Source: Pelomyxa schiedti (taxonomy: Eukaryota; Evosea; Pelobiontida; Pelomyxidae). From it: a stretch of DNA of 64,000 nt. This document shows, one piece after another, positions 24,582 through 36,500 of the stretch (its first letter is position 1; each line of letters begins with the position of its first letter). Position numbers and translations under genes: made by a program. The stretch is from contig JAHLWZ010000812.1 of the NCBI GenBank assembly GCA_020536535.1, positions 55,163 to 119,162 on the forward strand. The letters run 5' to 3'. Under the pieces are notes generated by a model. The model made no database searches, was not told the DNA's origin, and saw nothing but the letters and a program-made list of their open reading frames with translations.

Positions 24582-27500
24582 ATGTCGTTTGAGCCGGCAA
24601 CCCCGAGAAGGGACGCAGTACCCAATTTGCACGACGGCGAACTATACATCTACCAGCCAGATGCGTCCTCCTCGGCCTCAGTCTCAGTCTCAGCTACACC
24701 CACAACTGCTACGGCTCAGGCTCAGGCTCAGCCGCAATACGTGTCTCAGGACCCGCAGTGGCGAGTAATCTGGGGGTTCGTGATGGGGCCTCCCATAAGT
24801 CAGTTGCTGCTGTTCCACAGCTTCAACGTGGAGACGCCGCCGTTCGCCGCGTTCCCCCTCGCCACCACGAAATTTGCCCCTTCAACCGACGTCGGTGTCA
24901 ATTACGGCGCTTTCGTGGTCGTTGAGCCCACAGGTCGTACCACCGTTCTGGCTCCTCGTCCCCAGGTTCTTTCTTTTCTTTTCTTTCTCCTTCTTCTTTT
25001 CTCCCTCTTTCCCTTCTCTGTCCCCCCCCTTTTAGGTTTTCTGTTTTCTTTTCTTTTTTTTTCCAAATTGTAATTATTGCCATCAGTTTCAACAGAGTTC
25101 TAGCCACCACCATCACCACCACCACACAGCAGAAACTAATACGGCGACTACCACTTGGCTGAACTTTCTTGCTCCTGCAACACCTGTACCATCAGCTGTG
25201 ACTCCGGTATAGGGAAAAAAAAATTAGCGAGTTCACTCTTAATGAGATGGCAGGGTGCCTCTGACCAGAGACATGAACAAAATACTGTCATCGATGTTCA
25301 GCTTTGTGCCCGTAAACTTCCAAAGATGGACTCTGGCCCCCTTGCCAAAAGTGGTATGCTGTGTTTCCTCCTCTGATCCCTGTTAAAATGTGTTAGACCC
25401 CTTCTTTGTCCTAATGAATGATGACACAAAGCAAATTATTCATCAATCCGAGGTCATAAAAAGTACTTTAGACCCTGACTGGGTGACTTTCCGCCTGTGG
25501 CTCCATCATGCTGGAGGTGCTGGCGGAATTCTTCGTATTGATCTATTTGATGTGTGTCTCCCTTTTATAAATGTTTATCTCTGATTTGGCGCAAGTGGGA
25601 CAAGGATGGTACACATGACTTCATGGGTTACGCCACTTTTGAGGTTCAGTTCGTCTCTAGACAAGCCATATCTTATTTATACAGGTACGGAGTTTGCTCG
25701 ATTCTAGTAAGACTATTGCTTTGAAGTCCAAGCACACAAAACACGCAATCATAAAAGTAGTGAGTGCCAAACCAAGCCGAGTCCCTGTTCCTCCTGAGCC
25801 TATTGCATACACGTATGCTTGGATAGGCCGCTTTCTTTACTAATCTGCATGATGGAGACAGTTTCCGATTTGCCGCCACTAATTTGGACAAGAAAGATGG
25901 CCCCCTCGGGAAATCAGACCCCTTTTTCACTATTTCTGTTCAGTCATACACGGTTTTTACAAGTGAAGTAGTTCCAAAGAATTTGGACCCAACTTGGCAT
26001 GACTTTGTTCTTGATTTACGTGAACTTCCTGGTTGCACTGGTACGCTACATCCAACGATAAAAATAGTAAGCCTTGTTTGCATAGGCTGGAACACCGAGG
26101 TTACAATCACTGTGTATGATTATGACAACAATGGGGACAACCAAGAGATTGGCCATTTCTCAACTCCACTTTCCATGTTACTGTTCCCTGGGTTCCCCTT
26201 TCCTCTTATAAACTCCAGTAAGAAGTACGCCTTGAAGACCAACATCCTTCAGCATTTTAAAAAACCTGTAGAAGTAAACCAGGGTATAACAACTCCGGCT
26301 ATTTCATGTCCGCCTCTGCCCAGCCAGCACCCCCACAAGATGCTATGTTTGTTGCTGACCCTGTTTCCTACTTATTCAAGTGGAGTGCAAAATGTCCCTC
26401 ACTTCTAAAAAGACCAGGTAGCCCTAGTAAAAGATTCTGTGGTGCTTACAATGACAAGACCCTTTTCTTGTTGTTTCCACTCGAAATGCTACTATTTATC
26501 GCTCTCCAACCATAAGAAACACCACTGCACCGTCTTGGTCTGCTTTTCAGCTTATGGCTGGATTTTGGAATTACTGCCCTAGAGAGCCATTGACAGTACC
26601 AACTCACTCCATATACATTCTCTCAAAGTTTAACACCAGTTTGATGTATATGACTGGGACAGTAATGGGAGTCACTCTATCATTGGGACGGCAACTTTGG
26701 ATACATGGTCATTGCGGAGGTGCCCAAACAAGAACTTCCAAATAAAAGCAGGAAGTAAAATGTAATAACAACTTCCCCATTAAACTACTGATCTTTTGCG
26801 TAGCACTGGGACCCTTGTCTGTGAATCAATGACACCTCAGACCACCTACACACCACCCTATGACATTACAGCACGAGCCTTTACTATCAAGGCTGCAGGA
26901 GGAAGATTATCGATCCCTGGTTCTCTGGTACAGCACATGATTTACAATGTTTGTTTATATGTTTAGGAACGGGCTGACCCCTTTTTTGACATTCGAGTAG
27001 CAGGAAGGCTTATTTATAGATCTGAACATGCCCACAATAACAATAACCCGAGCTGGGAGGCATTCACTGTTAACATGACTCAGATAGGGGGATTTATGAT
27101 CCCAATGGAAATAGTATTAACAAAAAAGGAAAAACCAACCTAATACATTTAGTCTGTTTTGGATTGGGAAAGCAAAGGAAACCATAGATTGATTGGGCAA
27201 TATCGTACAACACTAAATGAACTTCTCGGCGGGCCATTCCAATACCCTCTTGTTGTGAAGTATGACATTTTAGCATACTTGCTACCTCTAAGTTCGCTCC
27301 AGATCCAGTCTTGGCCCCAGTGCACCCTCTTCTGTCATAAAATACAACATACCCAATTCAAATGGTGTCTTCAGTGTTGAAAGTATTCAGGTACTTCTTA
27401 CTCTTGTGCTGAAGCCAATCTAAAGGTTTCCTCCAGCCCGCCCCAGAAAAAACTCTCCTTGAATCAGCTTACGCATTGGAGCTGCACGTGAGCTGTGCAA

Positions 27501-30500
27501 ATCTTGTTAAAGCACTTGGGCTAGTGGGCTCTTGTGGTGTGTTCTTTCACCAATCTTGATTTCCAAGGCAACCTACTGCTAGATGCATTTTTTACTGTTA
27601 TGACCACCATTGATGGCACTGATGCAACCAGTTACGTTTGTTCTTCTTCTTTCCCAGTCTCATAAGCATTCAGTTTACAAATCAGAAGTTGTACCTACCA
27701 ATTTGAATCCTGGTCCGTAGAGTTTATTGTTTTCTCAATTTCTTGTCTTATTTCTCCAAGTTTTTAAGCCATTCAGAGTACCTCTTGACCGAGGTCTTGA
27801 TGGACCCATCAGGATTCACGTTTATGACTATAACAAAGATGGTATACCATTTGTTACTTTTTTTTTTTTTTTTTTGTCAACTACCATCTGATTATAGGTG
27901 ATCACGGCTATCTTGGGGAAGTATGTTGCACTCCACGAGAGTTTACCTTCAGTTGGTTCTCCACTGCAATAAAAAAAGGGGATTCATCCTCTGGAAGCTT
28001 TATAGTGAACAAGTTTGTTGTATTGGATGCAACTAAACGTGTCCCATTAGTTGTTCCTCCTGCTGTGAGGTTCTCTTTTTCTTTTTTTTTTCCTGGTATT
28101 TACTCCTTCTCTTTTTCAGGTTCCAGTGTTATGCCAATAAACTTCCTGTTATGGATGTGTCTACAATGTCTATTGATCCCTTCTTTTGTGTGAAAATACA
28201 CAATGCTACTGTTTATCGAAGTGAATACGTTCCTAAGGTATTTTCTAAAGTCATACCACCTTCAGTAAACATTTCTCGAGAACCAAGCGCCCAGATGGAA
28301 GGAATGTGTTATCCCTCTCTCCACATTGACAGGCCCCAATGACTACCTCGAAATTGGTACAATTCCTGGTGTCCATCCAATAAACTCAAAGTGAAAAAAA
28401 AAAGAGGTGTATGACTTCGATAAAGATGGCACACATGATTGCATTGGCAAAGTTCGTGCAAGTTGGGCTGACCTCCAGTGGAGTTGGTTTGAAGAGGGCA
28501 TCAAATCTGGCGCTACCATGTGCACCTACAACAAATTTATAATTTAGTTTTCACATCATTCAACAGAAATGGTGCTTTTGGGATAAAAGAAATCGTGCCC
28601 TGCGCCCTCCCTTCAGAGGCTTCCATTAAAAGTGTCACTATGACATGCAATATCACTAAACTCGAGAGAAGTGACAATCCACTTTTAAAAACTGGTTTTC
28701 TTTCCTTTTTTTTGCAATGACTTCTCTCACTTTTTTGTAGATGCCTTTTTTGTAGTATGGTTGGATGTGAAAGATACAACAACCAACCGAATTTCCAAAA
28801 TGAAAGGTTCTACTTGCTTACTTATGAGCTGTACTTAATCGGAATGTCTATCACAGTTTATAAATCGGAGGTTGTGAAGCAGAACTTAGCACCTCAGTTT
28901 GAACCGTTTACCATTCCTCTTGATTGTGGTCTGGACACACAGATTCAGTTCCAAGTTTTTGATTGGGTATCAGCTTTGCTTTCTCGAAAATTAAACCAAC
29001 ACAGTTCAGGATGCTGATGGGGCCCATGATACCCTTGGCGGTTTCACTCTTACAGCTCGGGACCTTACGTTTTCATGGTTTTCTTCTGCAATACACAAGT
29101 CAGATGGCGGAAGTGCTGGAGGCTTTAATATAAACAAGCTCACTCTACAGGATACCGTTGTAAAAATTCTTACTCCCGAGCTTCCTCCTGCAGTCAGGTA
29201 AAATAATGTTCTTTGGTGAGAGGTTTCTGTGGCGTCCTTACCGCACTTTAGAATGTGCATTTATGCCAATAAACTTCCTGTCATGGATCCAGGAACTTTA
29301 TCTGCTGACCCATTCTTTGTGATAAGGAAATTTGATCCTGCAGTTGGAGCTGAGATTACCCTTTATAGGTTTCGTCCGGCAAACAACAACAAAGACCTGG
29401 TTTCTCGTAAAACTATTTTAACGTAAGGCACAGATCTGAAGTTCACAAGCACACTCTGTCACCAAAGTGGGACACTTTCTGCCTTCCCCTGGCACTTTTC
29501 AAGGATTGCAATGACCCCATCGAAGTAAAGGTTTGCTTAAACCCAACAAAATATCAAGTTTGTAACCACATTTAAAGGTCTTTGATTGGGACAAAGGTTT
29601 TTTTTAAAAAGAAATCAAATTTATCCATCTCACTCCTGTTATGTAAGACGGAACACATGATCTCATTGGAACCCATAAGATTCTCTTCCGAGAACTCCAA
29701 TGGTCTTGGTATGAGGAAGGACTAACAAATGATGGTTCCAAGTAAATTTCTTTCTTCTTGCTGCAACCAAACCTTTAAACTCTCGCATCATCAGCCAAGG
29801 TTGCATTGGGGTCAAACATGTGGAACCAATTCCTCCCCTTGCTATTCCTCCTGTTCCTCCTGGGTTGCGGGTCTGGTGTAGCGCCGCTAAACTGGCTAGG
29901 ATGGATGGCCCGGCAGGCAGCTCTGACCCGTTCTTTGTGGTTTCAGCACGACCACCTGGTTTTCCTCATGATATCATTCTCTACAGGTAACACTATTCAC
30001 TCCATTTTTATGCCTAAATTCCCAAGATCTGAGGTAATTAAAAAATGCCTGACCCCAGTGTGGGATGCGTTTGATTTGAGTGTGGAGGCTATTGGTGGAA
30101 TTGATAAATTTTTCACGATTTCTGTTTATGATTTTGACTATGATGGAGGGCATGATGTGCTTACTTCCTTTCGTTTTTTTGCAGTCATAACAAAAGTTTA
30201 GGTAATTGGTGAACTGAAAACCACGCTCCGTGAGTTGGGGTTTGGTATGTTTTATGTAACTTGAATCAACAAGTAAACTCTTCAACAGGGCAATACCAGC
30301 AAGCTCTGTACTCTGGAAGCAGTTCCCGTGGATCATTTTCGTTCGATAGGGTAGAAGCAATCTCCCATGTCCCCCTTCCCTCCTGGGCACCAGCATACAA
30401 AGTTTTTGCTGCTGGTTACAAAATTGCCCGTCTAGATTATAGCGCCACTGGAGCTCAACCGTCTGGTATCGTACATGCAATTAGCCTTTCAATTAAGTTT

Positions 30501-33500
30501 TCTATCAGATCCTTTCTTTGTGGTTCGCGTGGTACCACCTGGTTATGATAAAGAAATAACTATTTATAGATCACCTGTCATTAAGTTTGTCACCTTTTCT
30601 GCTTTTCGTTACCAAACAATTTCTTACAGAAAATGTGATAATCCTAAGTGGGGCTACTTTATTTTAGATATGTCCCTTATTGGAGGTAAGAGCTCTTTTC
30701 CTTACTCTCCCATTGACTCTTTAAGGGTTGGATACCCCTTTCAAAATTTCTGTCATGGTTTTTCCACTCTCTTGTTGTAAAATATGTGATTATTTTAGGA
30801 TTGGGATGCTGATGGTGGACATGATCTCGTTGGAGAGTGCAAAATCACAATGCGAGAGTGGTGGTATAAATTCCTTATCAATTCAAGCATACACTCAGTT
30901 AAAAAAGTTTTGGCCCATACCGAAAGGCACTCATCAACCCAGACAAACTTGGACTGTAGTTTTCCACTATACTTGTTCTGTACGTTTTAAACCTTCTTAC
31001 AGGCCTGGGTACGACAGCTCAGGGGCATTTTCATGTGAAGAGATTATACCTGTTTTCGAACCTGTTGAAAAAAGGCCTTTACCAGTGGCCATTGAAGTTG
31101 TAGCTTCTTCCTTTTTCCTTTCTCATAAAGAAAAAATCTAGGTCAGTGCCTCTGCCCAGAAGTTAGAGCGAAAGGATGGGCCTCTTGGAAAAAGTGACCC
31201 TTTCTTTGTTGTTTCTGCTCAACCACCTGGCTTTCATCATGAAATTACCTTGTATAGATCAGAAGTGGTGATGAAAAACTTAAACCCTGGTTTATACCTC
31301 AAGCTTTTTTTTTAAAGTTCACGTTGATTTAGTTTGGAAGCCTTTCATGTTGAACCTTTCTGATATTGGTGGCGTGGATTCTCCTTTTACGATCACTGTT
31401 TATGACTGGGACGCTGGTATGTAAGGCTTGTTTTCCTTCTCTCTTATCGTTGTAAGATGGTGCACATGACTTAATTGGCCGACTGACAACTACCTACCGA
31501 GAGTGGATGTTTGGTCCATACCAACAAGCCTTGGTTAATCCATCCAAAAAGAACTTGTAAGTTAGGGCACCCTTCTTGTATCTCAATTTTTTCCCATTCT
31601 TAGGCCTGGGTATGAGAGTTCTGGTGCTTTTTCTGTCGACAATATAATGTTGGTCCCACAAGAGTATCGCAAATTCATTCCTGCCGCATTTCAAATAAGT
31701 CCAAGTGCTCAAAAACTAGTTGCAAAGGATATTGATGGAACATCAGGTGACCCCCTAAAAAATTATATCATAGACTAAACCACCCCCCATCAGACCCCTT
31801 CTTTGAAATCAAAGCCAAACCTCCGGGATTCACTCATCCAATTACTATTTACCGCTCCGAAGTTGTTAAGTCAAATCTCAAGCCCGTATGGAAACCATTC
31901 ATCATGAATTTGGTGGATATAACGGATCTGGATACCGAGTTTACTGTTTATATCTATGATTGGGATAAAGGTACTCATTGGTTTTCGCCTTCCTTCCTCT
32001 GAAATAAAAGCAAGATGGAGGACACGAACTGATTGGGTCAGCAAATACAATTATGAGAGAATGGATGTTTTTCCCTTACCAGTTTGCAGTCAGGTCATCG
32101 TCATCATCCAGGTATGAAAACGCCCAATGCACTCAAGGTTGGCTCAGCTTTACTAGGTCATGTGGCGCATTCTCTGTTGATTTTATGCAACCCATGCCTC
32201 CCCAATTAGTACCCTCCATTCCTCCTGCTTTCTTGGTCAAGACCAGTGCACAAAAATTAGCAATTCGAGATGTTTCTATGTCATCAGGTTTGAGACTTAT
32301 CATTTTCTGTACCCCTCATTGAAGTAGATCCTTTCTTTGAAATTCTCGTGACTCCTCCAAGCATGGGAACCCCAATTTTAATGCATAGGTCAAACGTTGT
32401 CATGAAGTCACTGAAACCAGACTGGGAACCATTCGAATTCAACCTGTCAATGGTAGGGGGTTTAGATTCTCCATTTATTGTCAACGTTTACGATTGGGTA
32501 ATTCTGCCTTACGGTTTTCTTCTCTCTGATAAGCAATCCAGGATAGAGATGGAGGTCACGACCTCATAGGAACTCTGACAACAACTTTGCGGTAGAAATT
32601 TCCTATCTTATGTTTGTTGATATTGATTTATCTCGAATAGAGAGTGGACTTTTGGACCTTACCAGCAAGCTCTTCGGCTTGGAGGGAGCTCCAGTCAAGG
32701 GGCTTTTTCTGTGGATGAAATTACACCACTCAGTTCTTCACAAATGAAGCCAATAGCAATTGCTTACGAAATAAGAACGTCTGTAGACAAGATGCCCCTT
32801 ACCACTGGTTTCAAGTAAGTTCCAACGAACATTTCTCACATGCTGTTCAGGAGCTACATTCCTTGAAGTGAAAGCACAACCATTTGGATTTGATTTCCCA
32901 ATTACAATGCATCGGAGCGAGGTTGTCAAGGATGGCAAGCATGCCCATTGGGACCCATTTGTTCTCAATGTCTTTGGTTTGTCTCTCGAGTCTTTTTTTT
33001 TTTATTTTATTTTCTGACCGGGTTCAGATATAAGGGGTCTGGATACAATATTTACACTCTCTGTTTGGGAACACCATACTGATGGCTCCCATAAAAAGTT
33101 GGGATCGTTGCACACAACACTTCGTACTTGGACTTTTGGACCGTTCCGTGAGTGTATAAGATCTGGGTCTTCTGAAGTTGGTGCTTTGTGTGTGGATGAA
33201 GTTCGACCTCTCGCAGAGAGAGTTGATAGACCCTTGTTTATTGCCTACCGTGTTCACCCATTTGGCGCAAAGCTAGCAAGAAAAGACTTGTCAGGGAAAT
33301 CAGGTATGCGTTTGAGTCTTGACACAGTTTAACTTCTCTTAGATCCGTTCTTTGAGATTCGTGTAAAATCAACTGCCAATCCCCACAAGAAATACATTAC
33401 TATCTATAGAAGTGAAGGTTAACTTTTTTTTCCCCCTGGTCGGAAATCTGATGTAGTGCCTACTCCACAGTTGTAATGAATAATCTCAACCCGTCGTGGA

Positions 33501-36500
33501 AGCCGTTTGAACTTTCCACACTAGCAGTTGGAGGATTTGACACTCCATTTGAAATCGCTGTCTTCGACTGGGATGCTGTAAATCTCCAGGTTACTTTTTC
33601 TTCCTCTAACTTTTTTGAAGGATGGTGGTCATGACTTAATTGGGAGGACCCATGTGACACTTCGTGATTGGTTATTTGGTGAATACAGGACTGAACTAAT
33701 TTCTGACAGTTCTACAGTTCTTACGTACATCTCCTGCTCTTCAACTCATTTTCACCTTGTTGGCAGTCAAGGGTCTTTTGGTGTTACACAGATGGATGGT
33801 TTGACCAGTACCGACGTTAAACCTGTTATACCTGCCTGTTTTGCTCGTGTCGGTGTTGCAAAACTTGCACCCACATGTCGAAGTATTCTCCTCCCCTTTT
33901 GTGTCAGCCCTGATAGATAACAGAACCCTTCTTTGAAATGTGGGTGAAAAAGAAATTATACTATAGAAGTAAACCAAGTAAATCGAAAAACGGAGCTGCT
34001 TCTTGGGATTCCTTCCCTATTAACATAGAGGACTTGCATGACATTGATTCCTTCTTCAAAATCAAGTACTTCCACCTCACATTAGGGATGATTTGTCTTA
34101 AATTCTGTTTTCAACAGAGTGAGGGATTTCTCTGAGAAAGGTGAACATACACACATAGGAAGTCTTCAAACAACCTTCCGCGACTGGACATTTGGTGAGT
34201 TCCGATTTGGCCTAACAAAGAAGCACCAGCTGACAGATAGGTTTAACCATTTTTTTAATCTCATTTGGTTTTTTTTGAAGTCACGTGTCTCTTCTTCAGT
34301 TCCGCAGCCTTCTGCATTGAAGCCATTGAACCAAGAAACGGCCGCCTATATCCATTTACTTTGGATGGTTTACCTACCGACTATGTCCCTCCTGCTTTTA
34401 CACTTTCGTGTTCTGGTGTCAGCCTTGACAGGAAAGATGTGACTGGGAAGTCAGGTGATGCCAAAACACCCTATCCTCTTTAGTCTGATCTGTACCCAGA
34501 TCCGTTCTTCAAAATTATTGGAACACCTTCAGGATTCAGTTCCCCAATTACGTTGTACAGGTTTCTACATATAATATTTTCAATTGCTTAAATGGCATAA
34601 CAGGTCTGAAGTGATAAGAAATACATTGAAACCGAAGTGGGCACCGTGTAACATCAACACAGACTGGGTACTTGGTCTTGACGGTTCATTTACCGTTTCA
34701 GTGCTTGATTGGGATGCCGGTTTGCAATTCATTCTTTGTGCCAATTTAACTACTATAGATGGAGATCACGATGAAATTGGCACCGCTAAAGTCACACTTA
34801 GAGATATAATTCACAATGGTTTCTCGTTTCCTCTCAAGTATGAACCTCTCTCGATTCTAGGGAATGACGAAATTTCAGAGGCCCAAAGCTTGGCTTAAAT
34901 TCAGGTGCGTTCAAGATTGATAAACCAGTTGGGCTTGCACAGAAAGTGGAATCAGTTCAATCAGCTCCCGCCTTCCAGATCCAAATGTCTGCACGAAAGT
35001 TGCCTACAATGGATGGAATACGGCTAAAGTCTGGTACCGAACTGACTCGCTTATTTGCAAGTTTAACCTGAATGCAGATCCGTTCTTCACGATAAAAGCG
35101 CAACCAAGTGGCTACTCTAAGGAAATTGTGGTCTACCGGTCCGAAGTTATACCAAACACACTGGAACCTGCCTGGAAGCCTTTCGTAATTGGCACGGCAG
35201 ATATTCCATTTGATTCCACCTTTGAAATCTCCGTGTTTGATGCCGATCCAGGTTCTTTCAGTTGAAACCTTCGGATTACAAAGTAACAGGATTGAACAGA
35301 TGGAGGACACGATCTCATTGGCCAGTTGAGCACAACTCTGAGAGAAATTTCGTTTGGAAATGTTCAAATGGCTTTACATAAGCACCTTCGTGTTGGAAGG
35401 TTTACCCAGTTTCTTTTTTTTTTCCAGCACTAATGCAAGAAGTCGTGGATGCGTATCATTTGATGTTGTGCAGCCTTTGCCCTCATTTACCAGACCAGTT
35501 TTCGCCGAGGCATACACCTTCAGCATGAAAGCAGCCAAGTTGAATTCTTCAGTTTCAGTAGCTCCTGTTACTTGTAGTTTCGATCGTTGTACTTCTTACA
35601 CTTATCACTCTATCCAGCTGCTTTCTTCGAAATTACCAGTTGCCCAAAAAATAGCCGCACAGCACTTGTCATGTATAGGAGCCTCCCTGTTGCCTCTCCA
35701 AAGTTCTCTTGGAGTGATTTCACACTCTCAGTTGCCCAATTAGGGGATCCAGACACTCCGTTCACTATCACTGTGTACTCCTTTAAGGAGAATGGTGCCC
35801 ACCAGTTTGTCGGGGATGTGACCACGAACTTGAGGGAATGTGCTTTGTTTGGCCCCTATTTAATTGGATTGCACGATCCCTCTCTGCTTAACTTGTAAGT
35901 TACCACGGTTCTGATAACTGGCTGAAGTGTTTCTTCCAGGTTGAAGCCAACACGACCAGGAACTTTGCTCATAGAGTCTGTCTCTCCCGCACCGTTGGCC
36001 AATGTTCCCGCAATGCCGGTCGCAATTCAACTCGATTGTTCTGGTTTAGGATTTGAGAATAAGGACGCTGCTGGTTTAATCCAGTCTGGTCAGTTCTTAC
36101 TTCGTTTTCTACATTCCGACCTCTCTTTTAGACCCATTCTTTGAAGTTCGGCGACTCAAAGGAGTTTTACTTTATCGATCTGAAATGATAAAGAACAACT
36201 CTAACCCTGTTTGGAGGCAGTTCACTCTTAGGTATCCTTCTGATACAAGGGTACTCCCATTTACAATTAACAGCCATCAATTTTCTGGAGGCGTGGACTC
36301 TCCCCTCGAGATCATTGCCTATGATTGGGTAGGGTACTTCCTTTCTAGAAAGAATGTACCCTAATTTTTCTTTCAGGACAAGGATGGGCACCATGACCTT
36401 ATCGGCAGTTTTGTTACAACGTACCGTGACCTGGCTTTGGGTTCTCTGACTCGACCTTTGAAAAACGAAAATAAAGTTTTGAGGTATCGGATGCTCCTGT